From Paenibacillus massiliensis subsp. panacisoli DSM 21345 (GTDB lineage: Bacteria > Bacillota > Bacilli > Paenibacillales > Paenibacillaceae), in the NCBI RefSeq assembly GCF_000426545.1, contig NZ_AUFO01000012.1:1-64000 (forward strand): DNA of 64,000 bases, written 5' to 3'. Below are positions 25,118 to 35,009 of this stretch, piece after piece. The translations under genes were made by a program, and so were the position numbers. The first letter of the stretch is position 1; every line of letters starts with the position of its first letter. The notes under the pieces are model-generated. The model was not told the DNA's origin and did not search any database. It saw nothing but the letters and a program-made list of their open reading frames with translations.

Positions 25118-26032
25118 TTAGGCACCTGCATAATGATTGGGTCCAGGATTAATGTCGAGCACGATTCTGCGAGGCTGAACGAGTGAGTATTGATGCTCAC
25201 ATTCCCAGCGCTGCTCCTCATCGTAGCCTACTGTCTCGCCGTCGGAAATCACATCTCCCTGATTGAAGAGATAGTGGGCAATATTCAGTAGGAAGCCCGC
25301 CATCTCGTTAGGCTCAAGGGAATGGAAGTGGCACTGCACGTCAGGAATCCCAAGAGCGGCCAGCCCACAGCTGTCCATGACCAGATCCGATCTGCCCTCG
25401 ATGGGAGCTGGTGCCTGATACATCCTGATGTTGAGCGCGCCATATAGCAGCTGACCATCCTCCAGCGCTGCGAGATAGGCGTGTGGCTCCACCAGCTTAT
25501 CGCTGCCTCTCCAGTACACAGCCTCACAAGGCAAGGTCTCCAGGAGCGCCTTTAGCACGCCAGTGAACAGCTCCAGTCTTTGCTGGTGTGGCAAGCCTGA
25601 GGCTACCAGATCATGCAGGATCAACGAATAGGAGCTACGCTCCACAGCTTCTCTTGCATCCGGCCAGTGCCAGGCCTGTTGAATAGCAGTTGTATACGTA
25701 GAGGGATCATACGCTCTATCCAGCGGGACGATCGCAGTCTGCGCAGGTAACGAGCCATCCTCAAATTCAACCATATAATTGAGATGGAAGAAATGCAGCA
25801 ATGCATCTGGATGCTCTTCGTTAGGCTCCCACACAGCAAGATTCTCCTCGCTCGTCTGTGAGGCTCCAGTTTTCTCATTCCCTTGGTTAAGCGGGCCTGT
25901 GTATTCTTGGATTTTGGCGTAAAGCTTGTCCCTCTGAAGCACTGGCGGCTCCTTGAGCAGCAGCTCTACACTATATATTGCGGCAAAGCCATATTCATTC
26001 TCGGCTACCGTATCCTCCATGTTGTCAGTCAT
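25118..26032 (-). CDS. DUF4261 domain protein
   Basis: 304 residues, soluble. The C-terminal half (CEAVYWRGSDKLVEP, LYGALNIRMYQ, DSCGLAALGIPDVQCHF, LFNQGDVISDGETVG) matches my memory of DUF4261. The function of this domain is unknown. AAGG lies nine bases before the chosen ATG; an ATG three codons earlier is too close to it. Monocistronic. Confidence 0.75.
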   Translation of the reverse strand: MTDNMEDTVAENEYGFAAIYSVELLLKEPPVLQRDKLYAKIQEYTGPLNQGNEKTGASQTSEENLAVWEPNEEHPDALLHFFHLNYMVEFEDGSLPAQTAIVPLDRAYDPSTYTTAIQQAWHWPDAREAVERSSYSLILHDLVASGLPHQQRLELFTGVLKALLETLPCEAVYWRGSDKLVEPHAYLAALEDGQLLYGALNIRMYQAPAPIEGRSDLVMDSCGLAALGIPDVQCHFHSLEPNEMAGFLLNIAHYLFNQGDVISDGETVGYDEEQRWECEHQYSLVQPRRIVLDINPGPNHYAGA

Positions 26033-26251
26033 TCGAGTCATCCTTCCTGTATTTGATCTCTAATACACTAAGTACCGCTTATTTGCGGCTGTAAACATGC
26101 CAGTCAAGGCTAAGGGATTAGCCCTTGTCCTGCACGGGTTCCTTGCCAGTCTATGTATGATACAGCTTGCTCTTATGAAGCTCATTATACAGAGATTTAC
26201 TATGGAAATCATGTGACCTTCAGTCTGGTCAACCTGACCAGCATCACCCAA

Positions 26252-26296
26252 AATGACCAACATCACCAACATGACCAAAATCATCAACATGATCAA
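26252..26296. repeat. five 9-base tandem repeats
   Basis: AATGACCAA, CATCACCAA, CATGACCAA, AATCATCAA, CATGATCAA in direct order, with a degraded unit just before. Located in the 430-base gap between the DUF4261 and aldo/keto reductase genes, which otherwise shows only an imperfect stem near 26382-26422 (CTCG...CGAG). Confidence 0.8.
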
Positions 26297-26471
26297 TTTT
26301 ATTAAATGACCCTCACCGAATAAGGGATGGAGCTATAGAATTGGAAGCTGGCATATCCATTGTCCGGATACCTCGTCATCTTGTCCTCGAATATCGGGGC
26401 AGCCGATAAGGCTACCCCGAGCTTAATCACGATCCCATCAATCATTAAAGCTAGCAATAGTTTTGAAATGA

Positions 26472-27299
26472 TCAAAAATTAAAGTTATCCGGGTCCGGGC
26501 CCGTGCGCTTGTCCTCATTTAATGCGTCGATCTGCGTCATATCCTCTGGAGTCAGTTCGAAATCAAAGATGTCAGCGTTGGCTCGAATACGCTCCTCGTG
26601 GACAGATTTGGGGATCGTAATGACACCATGCTGCAGATCCCAACGCAGGATCACCTGCGCTACTGATTTTCCGTATTTCGCTGCAATGTCCTTAAGCGTA
26701 CTATTGTCCAGGAGAGCACCACCACCAAGTGGAGACCAGGCTTCAAGCTGAATTCCCTGCTCCTTGCAGAAGCGTCGTAGCTCCACTTGTGTGAGCTGGG
26801 GATGGAACTCTACCTGATTAACAGCAGGAATGATCTCAGAGGAGCTCATCAGGTCCTGCAGATGATGAATCTGGAAGTTACTTACACCGATGGCGCGAAT
26901 ACGCCCTTCCTTATATAGCTTTTCCATGGCTCTCCAAGTATCCTTGTACTTTCCTTTGACAGGCCAGTGAATCAAATACAGATCCAGCACCTCTAGGCCC
27001 AGACGGGTCATGCTGCCCTCGAAGGCTTCCAGTGTAGATTCATAGCCCTGATCCTTATTGAAGAGCTTGGAGGTAATGAACAGATCCTCCCGCGGAACGC
27101 CGGATTCGCGAATGCCTTGGCCGACACCCTCTTCATTGTTATAGCCTCTGGCTGTATCAATGCTGCGGTAGCCCGATTGAATGGCATATTTGACGGTGTC
27201 CACGACCTCTTGCCCGTCCTCAACCTTCCAGACGCCCAGACCGAACCAAGGCATCTTGACGCCGTTATTCAAAGTGACTGTATCCTGCAAATGCTTCAT
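26472..27299 (-). CDS. aldo/keto reductase
   Basis: 275 residues, a complete (beta/alpha)8 reductase of the AKR5-like 2,5-diketo-gluconate/glyoxal reductase group. Catalytic tetrad visible: Asp and Tyr in [15 protein letters not shown], Lys in FITSKL, His in [13 protein letters not shown]-binding region [17 protein letters not shown]. Start chosen at 27299, after GGAGG; eleven upstream in-frame residues have no homology. Monocistronic. Natural substrate unknown. Confidence 0.93.
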   Translation of the reverse strand: MKHLQDTVTLNNGVKMPWFGLGVWKVEDGQEVVDTVKYAIQSGYRSIDTARGYNNEEGVGQGIRESGVPREDLFITSKLFNKDQGYESTLEAFEGSMTRLGLEVLDLYLIHWPVKGKYKDTWRAMEKLYKEGRIRAIGVSNFQIHHLQDLMSSSEIIPAVNQVEFHPQLTQVELRRFCKEQGIQLEAWSPLGGGALLDNSTLKDIAAKYGKSVAQVILRWDLQHGVITIPKSVHEERIRANADIFDFELTPEDMTQIDALNEDKRTGPDPDNFNF

Positions 27300-27480
27300 T
27301 ACTTGAATTCCTCCCTCACTGTCATGGTACACCGGAAAGCCCGGCCTTATATACTTACCCTTATTTTAACGGATACAAGCTGGATATGGGCTGAAAATAA
27401 CGTTGAAATTTGGGATTTTCCACGGACGGTGATAATATGGTTCCAAAGGATGATTGCAGGCTTAATGATGGAGGATGAAC

Positions 27481-28737
27481 ATGGCAAAACCTAAACAGAC
27501 TAAGAAGGCGGCCACCTGGTCGCTTGTCATTATGGGGGCGGGCTTCGCGGCTACGTTACCTTTTCAACATATACCAGGTGTGCGTCTCGTGACGGGCGCA
27601 TTCGAAGCAGGCATGGTTGGAGGACTAGCGGACTGGTTCGCAGTCACCGCGTTGTTCCGGCATCCGCTGGGGATTCCTATTCCCCATACAGCACTATTAC
27701 CAAAGAATCGTGAGAAGCTAACGGATGCACTTGTTAATACCGTAGAGAATAATCTTTTGAACAAGGAAAGTATTTCCTCCAAGATTCATGGAGCTCGTCT
27801 GGCTGAGCTGGTGGTGAATACGCTGGAAAAAGGATTGGAGACTCCACAGGTCTCCAAGACTATCGACCATATAGCGAAACGGCTGGTTGAGCACATTCCG
27901 CTTGAAGGGCTGGTGCCTGTGCTCACTGCAGAAATTCGCCAGCAGGTCACAGCTATGGATACAAGGCCAATCCTGGAGCAACTGGCGAAGGGAATCGTGG
28001 ACAAGAGCTATGATTCCAAGGCGCTTGACTATGCTCTGGGGCAGGCTGAATCCTGGCTAATGAAGCCGGATAGTCAATATATGCTGGGCTCCATGGGGAT
28101 GCAGGCCATTGCTGGTCTGCAGCTTAATGGGCTGATGCAGTTCGCGGTGAATGCATTTATGGGCTATCTGAATGAGGAGCGGATGGGCGAGATGATTCGT
28201 CATTTTCTGCTTGAGCAAATCGATGAACTGCGAATGCAATCCCACCCACGCCGGGAGGCAGTTCTGAGAGCGATGAAGGAGCAGGTCAGAAGGCTCGCGA
28301 CAGACGATACGCTGCATGAAGGTCTGCACGACTGGAAGGCGGATTGGGCCGCTTCCTGGCAAGGCGAGGAGCTTATTCATGCCAAGCTGGAGGAGCTACG
28401 TACCCGATTGCTGGCAGGGATGGAGGATGGAGCCTATGTAGAGCGTCATCTACTGCCTGTCGTTCGGCGGATGATTGATTATGTGCGTCAGGAGCAAGGA
28501 TTACTGGATAAGCTGAATTCCCAGGCAGTGGACCTTGTCACAGGGCTTCTAGAAGCTAATCATGGAAAGATCGGCAAGCTGGTGCGTGAGAACGTGGATA
28601 AGATGGATAACGACACCTTAATCGCGTTGATGGAGGATAAATTGGGCCAGGATATACAGTGGATTCGGATTAATGGCGCGCTGACGGGCTTTTTAATCGG
28701 GATTGTATTAACAGGCATCCGTATGATCCTTGAGTAA
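27481..28737 (+). CDS. DUF445 family membrane protein
   Basis: 418 residues. N-terminal hydrophobic segment with GAFEAGMVGGLADWFAVTALFRHPLGIPIPHTALLPKNR, the hallmark of DUF445, long amphipathic/helical middle, and a C-terminal membrane helix (INGALTGFLIGIVLTGIRMI). Start at 27481 fits GGAGG six bases upstream better than an in-frame ATG two codons earlier. Role not known. Confidence 0.88.
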   Translation: MAKPKQTKKAATWSLVIMGAGFAATLPFQHIPGVRLVTGAFEAGMVGGLADWFAVTALFRHPLGIPIPHTALLPKNREKLTDALVNTVENNLLNKESISSKIHGARLAELVVNTLEKGLETPQVSKTIDHIAKRLVEHIPLEGLVPVLTAEIRQQVTAMDTRPILEQLAKGIVDKSYDSKALDYALGQAESWLMKPDSQYMLGSMGMQAIAGLQLNGLMQFAVNAFMGYLNEERMGEMIRHFLLEQIDELRMQSHPRREAVLRAMKEQVRRLATDDTLHEGLHDWKADWAASWQGEELIHAKLEELRTRLLAGMEDGAYVERHLLPVVRRMIDYVRQEQGLLDKLNSQAVDLVTGLLEANHGKIGKLVRENVDKMDNDTLIALMEDKLGQDIQWIRINGALTGFLIGIVLTGIRMILE

Positions 28738-28901
28738 GATAAGTGAAGTGGTGAGAGTGGAGTAAGACAAGTGTGTCGGGGAGATCGGCAACGTTATAAG
28801 ATCGGGTGTTTGGAAGAAAGCAGACTGGAGTGTAGGTCGGGTTGATAGCAAAGATGCAATTTTTTATGCAAATATAGGTAAAGTAAGTGTGGGTAGTAAT
28901 C

Positions 28902-28954
28902 AAAGCTGCTGGCCAGGAAGGGATGAGTGCACTCGTCCTTCGGCAGCTTTTTTT
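28902..28954 (+). terminator. terminator after the DUF445 gene
   Basis: AAAGCTGC...GCAGCTTT stem with inner AAGGATGAGT/ACTCGTCCTT-type pairing and seven T. Rest of the 608-base gap 28738-29345 shows only the candidate Spo0A box at 29030. Confidence 0.85.
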
Positions 28955-29029
28955 GCGTTATGCAGCGATAGGATGCACTCAATGGTGACAGTGGTATGTA
29001 TGCAAGGGAAGGAGTATAAAAGTGAAAAA

Positions 29030-29041
29030 GATGTCGAAAAA
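29030..29041 (+). promoter_or_regulatory. candidate Spo0A box upstream of the chemoreceptor gene
   Basis: GATGTCGAAAAA matches 10 of 12 consensus positions with a perfect GTCGAAAAA core. It lies about 300 bases upstream of the receptor start, so the link to that gene is weak. Confidence 0.3.
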
Positions 29042-29345
29042 AAGGATAATATTGTAGTTCTAAAGGACCGTTTTTTTCGATGTAACTAACATAAATATAG
29101 TTTGATCTCGATATATTCCATGAATACTATAAGTCTGGAGGTCCTAGTATATGAGTCCAGAAGGCCCATATTTTGAGAACAATACATAACCATGACTAGA
29201 TAGAAGTATTTAGAGAGTATGTAGACGCTTATAGAAAAGACACAACATGATTACTATACCTTTGAAGTAAGCTATTCGGATAGTGGGTTCGTAGAAGAAG
29301 TATTATTTTGTCCATTTTCAACATATTATGGAGGAGTGAGTCGTC

Positions 29346-31109
29346 TTGTTTAATAGGTTACGGTGGAGTACGCTCCCGTTTTTTGTCAAAAATCTTGTGA
29401 TTTCCTTCGGAAGTATTGTTCTTATCGGCGTTATATTAATTACATCAAGCTACCAGCTTCAAAAAAGTATATTAGTGGAGCAGCTGTATGATCAGGCTGA
29501 AGTCATGACTCTGAAGTGGTCCAATGATCTGGATGTAAGCAAGGTCGTTGCGGCGATAGATGAGAAAAGTTATGCAGGTCCTGTGCAAAAGGAGTTGAGG
29601 GATTACCTGGATTCGATTCATGAGTTCTATCCCAACATTGCACAGGCCTATATTTTTGGTGTGGAGCTTGAGGGTGGGGACCAGACCTCCGTCATTGCGA
29701 TTCCTACGAATCTCGTGGAGCCGTTTGAGAAGGATAATCTGCCAGCAGGTGCCATGTATCCTTTGCCTCAGGAGAATGTGGCGGCTCTTGAACATATGAT
29801 GAAGGATGACAAGCCTTCATTCAGTACCTTCTATACCGACGATTACGGAACCTGGACAACGATGATCTATCCCATCAAAAATGACCAAGGTCAGTTGATC
29901 GGAGCACTTTATTTCGATATTGATGCGAGTGCCGTGCCTAAGGGACTGAACAAGATGCTTACTTACGGCTCTATTTTCCTGGTAGGCTTCCTGTTGCTGT
30001 GTATCGTGTTGCAGTTCATTTTGCTGAAGAAGACGCTGCGCCCGATTCGCAATCTGATGCAGGGTATCGAGGAAGTGAGCACAGGGAACCTGGATATCAC
30101 CATAGAGACGGGGAAAGATGATCTGGGAGTCATCAACCAGAAGTTCAATGAGATGATCGGGCGGATCAATGATACGATCTATAAGGTTCAAGTAACCGCA
30201 GGTCAGCTGTCCAGCTCGTCCCAGAGTCTGATGGAGATCTCAGCGACCAATAACAGCAGCATTCAACGGATTAGTGGTAATATTCGAGAGATTTCGACAG
30301 GGCTTAACTCCCAGGATCAGGCAACGATCGAAAGTGCACGATCCATGGCAGAGATGTCAACCGTAGTACAGACGATTGCCAGTAGCTCAGCAGATGTGGC
30401 TGATGAGGCTCTAGGTATGGAGGAGCGTTCCCGCGCGGGTCATGAACGGATGAGTCAGGTCATCCAGCAGATGAACCTAATCTCTGACGCCGTGCACAAC
30501 ACTTCAAGCTCGATCCGTTCGCTGGAGAATCGCTCTAATGAGATTAGCAGCATCGTGAATATGATTACGGAGATTGCCAATCAGACCAACCTGCTGGCGC
30601 TGAATGCCTCGATTGAAGCCGCGCGTGTAGGGGAAGAGGGGAGAGGCTTCGCTGTAGTAGCCGGGGAGGTTCGCAAGCTGGCTGAGCAGTCCCAGGAATC
30701 AGCGCAGCAAATCCGTGGATTGATTGACGAGATTCAAGAGCACATTGGGAAATCAGCAGCAGCCATGCAGCAGGGCTCAATTGAGGTCGACAAGGGCCTG
30801 AATGTCACTCAAGAGACGGGTGAATTCTTCGAGAATATCATGGAAGCCACGAATAAAGTTGCTAACCAGATACAAGATATCTCCAGCTCTACTGAAGAAA
30901 TATCCGCAAGCACTCAGGAAATGACAGCGACTGCGGAGGAATTATCTATTAGTGTAAGTAAGGCTGCGAACAGCAGCAAGCAAATTCAGGAGTCTACAGC
31001 AGAGCAGGAAGCCTCCATGGCGATGATCGTTACGGCCTCTGATGAGCTGTCTACGGTATCGCAACAGCTACAGGAACTGATCTCCTTCTTCAAGGTTCGG
31101 GAGAGCTGA
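29346..31109 (+). CDS. methyl-accepting chemotaxis protein
   Basis: 587 residues. Membrane helix about 12-34, extracytoplasmic Cache-like sensor about 35-200, second helix about 200-222, HAMP to about 275, then the coiled-coil signalling domain with the hairpin tip [20 protein letters not shown] near residue 409 that binds CheA/CheW. TTG start with GGAGGAG upstream. Not near other chemotaxis genes. Ligand unknown. Confidence 0.93.
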   Translation: MFNRLRWSTLPFFVKNLVISFGSIVLIGVILITSSYQLQKSILVEQLYDQAEVMTLKWSNDLDVSKVVAAIDEKSYAGPVQKELRDYLDSIHEFYPNIAQAYIFGVELEGGDQTSVIAIPTNLVEPFEKDNLPAGAMYPLPQENVAALEHMMKDDKPSFSTFYTDDYGTWTTMIYPIKNDQGQLIGALYFDIDASAVPKGLNKMLTYGSIFLVGFLLLCIVLQFILLKKTLRPIRNLMQGIEEVSTGNLDITIETGKDDLGVINQKFNEMIGRINDTIYKVQVTAGQLSSSSQSLMEISATNNSSIQRISGNIREISTGLNSQDQATIESARSMAEMSTVVQTIASSSADVADEALGMEERSRAGHERMSQVIQQMNLISDAVHNTSSSIRSLENRSNEISSIVNMITEIANQTNLLALNASIEAARVGEEGRGFAVVAGEVRKLAEQSQESAQQIRGLIDEIQEHIGKSAAAMQQGSIEVDKGLNVTQETGEFFENIMEATNKVANQIQDISSSTEEISASTQEMTATAEELSISVSKAANSSKQIQESTAEQEASMAMIVTASDELSTVSQQLQELISFFKVRES

Positions 31110-31114
31110 TCCCT

Positions 31115-31191
31115 CAAAAAAACACCGCTTCTCTTCGACGATGCGAGCACCTTGTGTGTGCTACGCTTGTCGAAAGAAGCGGTGTTTTTTA
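31115..31191. terminator. bidirectional terminator between chemoreceptor and ycnI-like genes
   Basis: AAAAAACACCGCTTCT and AGAAGCGGTGTTTTTT pair over 16 bp; internal GCGAGCAC/GTGTGCTACGC sequence forms a second stem. T-runs on both strands serve both convergent genes. Confidence 0.88.
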
Positions 31192-31262
31192 GATCAACTA
31201 AATGCGGTCTGTCTCCTGAGAAAGTACCGACGATAGAGGTTTTTCTTATTGTTCTGTCTGGA

Positions 31263-32096
31263 TTATCGACGTTGACGATTACGGATCGCTAGCGTCAGAG
31301 CTGCCAGTGAAATGACAAGAGCAGCAATACTGATTACAGTCGTACTCGTGTTCATAGGAGAAGCAGCAGTCTCCGTGCCAGATGCTGTCTGACCAGAGCT
31401 AGCCTCCGTCTGCGCTGGAGTACCAGCCTGCTCCTCGGCGTTCTCTGGTGCTGTGCCCCCTGTCGATGAATCTGTACCTGCCGTATCATTGGAGGCCTCA
31501 TTACTGTCTGCTGATCCTGTAGTGCCCCCGCTCAGATCCCCTTCAGTATGATGGCCATCCGCGTTACCGTGGGAATGTCCTGTATCTGCTGCTGCCGTGT
31601 CATCAGCAGTGACCTTGGTGATGGAATGGGGACGTTGGGAGCCTTCCCCGCCAGTCCATTCAACGATGCTTCCATCAGCATAGTATTGGAAAGCATTCCA
31701 GGTGACATCTGCATCTCCTGAGGGATTTACTGCTACGAAGCTGAAGCGTTGATACTGACCAGCTTCAATACCATCCCCTTCGGATGTCCAGGTGACGGTG
31801 TCGACCTTTCCCGTCGCATTGCGGTCAATGGCGACAGTCCAGCCAGACACGGGCTCATATTGCTTGAAATCTACATTATCAGGCACCTTCAACGCGACTT
31901 TGTTGGTAGCAACCTCTTTCTCTACAGGGACCTTCATCGTATAGGTCTCCCAGGCACCAGGTTTGGATACCGCAGGGGTAACAGTGACATGAGCGCTAGC
32001 AATGCCAGCGAATAGCAGCATCGCTGCAGTAGCTGTAGTCAGCGTTGCCGTGAGTTTGGTGAATGGACGGGAGTGCTTCTTCAATCGTGTGAACAT
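31263..32096 (-). CDS. ycnI: YcnI-like copper-binding protein (DUF1775)
   Basis: 277 residues. Signal peptide ends at GIASA|HVTV, so His is the first residue of the mature protein, as required for the mono-histidine copper site described for DUF1775. Domain about 36-165 with WTVAIDRN and TWNAFQYYADGSIVEW. Then a low-complexity Ser/Thr/Ala/Gly linker and a C-terminal membrane helix followed by RNRQRR, which anchors it. Lies downstream of the CopC-CopD fusion, as ycnI lies next to ycnJ in B. subtilis. Confidence 0.88.
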   Translation of the reverse strand: MFTRLKKHSRPFTKLTATLTTATAAMLLFAGIASAHVTVTPAVSKPGAWETYTMKVPVEKEVATNKVALKVPDNVDFKQYEPVSGWTVAIDRNATGKVDTVTWTSEGDGIEAGQYQRFSFVAVNPSGDADVTWNAFQYYADGSIVEWTGGEGSQRPHSITKVTADDTAAADTGHSHGNADGHHTEGDLSGGTTGSADSNEASNDTAGTDSSTGGTAPENAEEQAGTPAQTEASSGQTASGTETAASPMNTSTTVISIAALVISLAALTLAIRNRQRR

Positions 32097-32218
32097 GTTG
32101 AATACCTCTCTTTATGATTGGATTAGGATACTTCGTTAATCGTTACAGACAAAATCAAGCAAAAGGGCGTTGTAAAGCTCCGATGTAAGTTCAAGGGCGA
32201 ATTACACGCGCTCGTAGC

Positions 32219-33997
32219 TTAGTCGGCAGATACGGTAACGGTGAACTCCGCGTCAATAGAGTCCAGAGATGCCGTCAAGGCGTGTACCTGTATGGTCCAA
32301 TTTCCGGCAACAGGCAAGATTTCTGTGGCTGTGAACGGCTGCTCTGCTTGGGCAGGTATGATAATCTCCTGCGCTGTGCGCTCAGCCTGCTCCGGTATAA
32401 GGGTCAGCGTCACCTGTTGTATGCCTTCGACAGGCACATTCGCCTGATCCGTGAACGTTACCCCAAGGGTGCTACTGCCAACCCGCGTCGGTTGGACAGT
32501 CAATGTGACCTGATGATTGGCTTCATCCGTCTGGGTAGCCTGGAAGGAAGCGTTGGCTACCGGAGATGGAGATGTAGTTGTAGATGGAGCCGGTGTAGGT
32601 GACAAAAGAGTCAACAGCGCTGCGAGTAGCAGGACAGCGATCCCGGCCCCCAGCTCCCATCGGATACCCTTACCTACGGGAGGGACTTCCTGTGGCTTGC
32701 GCACCTTGCGGAACTGAATGCCTGCAATCCCGAGCATCATCAGCATCAGGAGGGCTTTGCCTAGCAGGGTCAAGCCGTAACCAGTCGATATGAGTGCCTC
32801 TAGTGAAGGCAGGTATTGAAATGAGGTATAGACCCCCGTCCCAAGCAACAGCACTGTCGCCACAATGCCCCAGCCGCCGAAGCTTCGCAGCAGGTCACCC
32901 ATGAGGAGCTTGTGCTCTTCGGGGTCCATTACACGCCGCTGTACGCTCATACAGATCAGCATCACGCTAAGCGATCCGATCCAGAAGGCTGCTGCTGCAA
33001 AATGCACCCAATCAGCCAAAATGGCTGCTATAGGCAACGAAGCCGCTGCTGCATGCCCTACAGAGGCCTTGGCCAGCATAATAGCCAGAGTCAGAACCAC
33101 AGTAAAGTGTGCGTATCGGCGTTGCTTGGTAATCGGCTGCTCACGGTCATGTGCATAGATCATAGTGACACTGATGATCAGCAGCAGCATAACTTGAACG
33201 AACCACAGCTGACCTGCATGAGTGAAGCGTAGTGCCTCTCCGATGAGTTGCCCACTGAATCCTTGGGTGATAGGTACGGCAGCATCCCAGGATACCTGAA
33301 GGGGAAGCGCCAGAATTACGGCAACAGCGAGGGCGGCATATCCGCTCCATAGCAAGGCAGGGAGATGTGGAATGGTCAGTGCTCGTAGCCTGTTTCTGGC
33401 TGTTTGCTTATCAATGCGGATGTCCTTCCCCGAGTCTGTGGTACCCCAGCCCTGTTGTAATACATACAGTCGAAACACAAGCCCTCCAAAAAGCAGCGAT
33501 ATCCCCAGGTACATCAGCCAGCGAATCAGAACGAGGTCGATACGAGTCTGTTCAGTCTCGTCAGAGCTGATCGGCGTTGTAGTCAGGGGGAGTTCCCCGG
33601 TCTGACCAGCCAGAGCAACTTGAAACGGAATAATCCCTTCAATTCGGTGTCCATCCGCAGAGATTGCCCGCCACTGTATGGTGTAGACCCCGGAAGGCAG
33701 ATCGGTCTTCAGATCCCCTTCCATTACGTTGGAGTTAGTCGGCAAGAGTCTGGCTTCACCTGTATCTACACGCTGTCCATCCTGATTCGTCACCTGAATG
33801 GACATGAACGCAGTCTGTAGCGGTTCGTTGAAGGTGAGCTCAACTCGTTCGGGTGCCTCCTCAAGTACCGCATTGGCTTCTGGAGAGGATTGGATCAGTG
33901 AGGCATGTCCCCAAGCGACCCCAGGTAACCCCAGTATGCCTAACATGCAGAGGACGGTGATCAGGATGGTCACTGCCCGACGGTGTATGATGAGCAT
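32219..33997 (-). CDS. ycnJ: CopC-CopD-YtkA fusion, copper import protein (YcnJ-like)
   Basis: 592 residues. Signal peptide ends at GVAWG|HASL, giving an N-terminal copper-ligand His. CopC domain to about residue 130 (ELTFNEPLQTAF, ISADGHRIEG), then a CopD-type eight-helix membrane domain (about 155-455; SVGHAAAASLPIAAILADWVHFAAAAFW supplies candidate metal-binding His), and a C-terminal extracytoplasmic YtkA-like domain (about 480-590). B. subtilis YcnJ imports copper under limitation. The upstream region 33998-34343 contains the terminator of the opposite cluster end and no copper operator I can identify. Confidence 0.88.
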   Translation of the reverse strand: MLIIHRRAVTILITVLCMLGILGLPGVAWGHASLIQSSPEANAVLEEAPERVELTFNEPLQTAFMSIQVTNQDGQRVDTGEARLLPTNSNVMEGDLKTDLPSGVYTIQWRAISADGHRIEGIIPFQVALAGQTGELPLTTTPISSDETEQTRIDLVLIRWLMYLGISLLFGGLVFRLYVLQQGWGTTDSGKDIRIDKQTARNRLRALTIPHLPALLWSGYAALAVAVILALPLQVSWDAAVPITQGFSGQLIGEALRFTHAGQLWFVQVMLLLIISVTMIYAHDREQPITKQRRYAHFTVVLTLAIMLAKASVGHAAAASLPIAAILADWVHFAAAAFWIGSLSVMLICMSVQRRVMDPEEHKLLMGDLLRSFGGWGIVATVLLLGTGVYTSFQYLPSLEALISTGYGLTLLGKALLMLMMLGIAGIQFRKVRKPQEVPPVGKGIRWELGAGIAVLLLAALLTLLSPTPAPSTTTSPSPVANASFQATQTDEANHQVTLTVQPTRVGSSTLGVTFTDQANVPVEGIQQVTLTLIPEQAERTAQEIIIPAQAEQPFTATEILPVAGNWTIQVHALTASLDSIDAEFTVTVSAD

Positions 33998-34149
33998 GAG
34001 TCATGCGACCTCCCTTAATAAAGTTTTTGTTCCAGTGCTAGTATACGGAAGTTCATTATAGAGTCTTGCTGGCAAGTGCGAACATCACCATATAGGGCTA
34101 TAAAGGTGTGTTTTATACGATTAAATTTGACGATTATATGAAAATTCGG

Positions 34150-34243
34150 CAAAAAAGACGCACTACGATAACAGCAGATCCACCTTTGCACTTCCTGTGC
34201 ACGGCCTCTTGGCCTAATCTCTGCGTGAATAGTATGCGTCTTT
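34150..34243 (-). terminator. terminator of the two-component/GGDEF cluster
   Basis: On the minus strand TAAAGACGCA pairs with TGCGTCTTT across a long structured loop (about 70 bases) and six T follow. It lies 100 bases after the response regulator stop. Confidence 0.6.
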
Positions 34244-34343
34244 AGTATGTGTTTATAGCATGAGTCTATGTTATGGTTTCTCGTAAGTATCGAGTCATGC
34301 TGCATTAGGGCCATTGTTCATTTGGATAGCTGAACCAAAATCA

Positions 34344-35009
34344 TTACCGGGAGGTTCCGGGGTCGCGCTCTACAAGGCCCTGCTCGATGGCATAACGTGT
34401 AAGCTGTACTCGATTCTCCAACTGTAGCTTGTGCAGAATGTTCTTGAGATGATTCTTCACGGTCTGCTCCGAGATGAAGAGGCCTTCGCCGATCTCACGA
34501 TTGGTCTTGCCTGAAGCGACCCAATTGAGAATCTCGCGCTCGCGCGCAGTCAGACCATGTGCTGCCTCGTTCCCCTTCGGTGAGGTAGGGAATTCCTGCA
34601 GTATCCGATAAGCCAGCTCTCGGCTGAGTGGTGCGTCTTCCCTTACAATGGCTTGCAGGTACTCCAGCCATGTGGAGGGAGACAGATTTTTCAATAAATA
34701 TCCCTGAGCTCCCCGCTTCAACGCTTCGAACAAGTGCGTTACATCGTCCGATACCGTAATAATCACAATCTTGACATATGGAAAGCGCAGCTTGATCAAG
34801 CTCGTAGCTTCCAGTCCGTTCATATCGGGCATGCGTATGTCCATTAGCAGCACGTCAGGCATTAGCTCCTCGGTCAACCTTAATGCTTCGGCCCCACTGG
34901 AGGCTTCGGCAATAATCTCAAAGGAGTCGTCTTCAGACAGAATGTCCCGTACAGCTTCACGTGCATGCGCAGAATCATCGGCGATCATAACGCGGACAGG
35001 TAGATTCAT
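34344..35009 (-). CDS. NarL/LuxR-type response regulator
   Basis: 221 residues. Receiver with phosphoacceptor Asp in DVLLMDIRMPDMNG and Lys in YLLKNLS; C-terminal LuxR helix-turn-helix LTAREREILNWVASGKTNRE. GGAGGTG precedes the ATG, which overlaps the kinase stop by four bases, so the pair is co-translated. Confidence 0.92.
   Translation of the reverse strand: MNLPVRVMIADDSAHAREAVRDILSEDDSFEIIAEASSGAEALRLTEELMPDVLLMDIRMPDMNGLEATSLIKLRFPYVKIVIITVSDDVTHLFEALKRGAQGYLLKNLSPSTWLEYLQAIVREDAPLSRELAYRILQEFPTSPKGNEAAHGLTAREREILNWVASGKTNREIGEGLFISEQTVKNHLKNILHKLQLENRVQLTRYAIEQGLVERDPGTSR

Noticed and set aside
26060..26296. 78-codon minus-strand frame over the 9-base repeats
   Set aside because: Its start is made of the tandem repeat (a Met/Leu/Ile/Val run) and no ribosome binding site precedes it.
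29346..31109. Sigma-D promoter search upstream of the chemoreceptor
   Set aside because: A TAAA and a CGAT occur but with wrong spacing; not supported.
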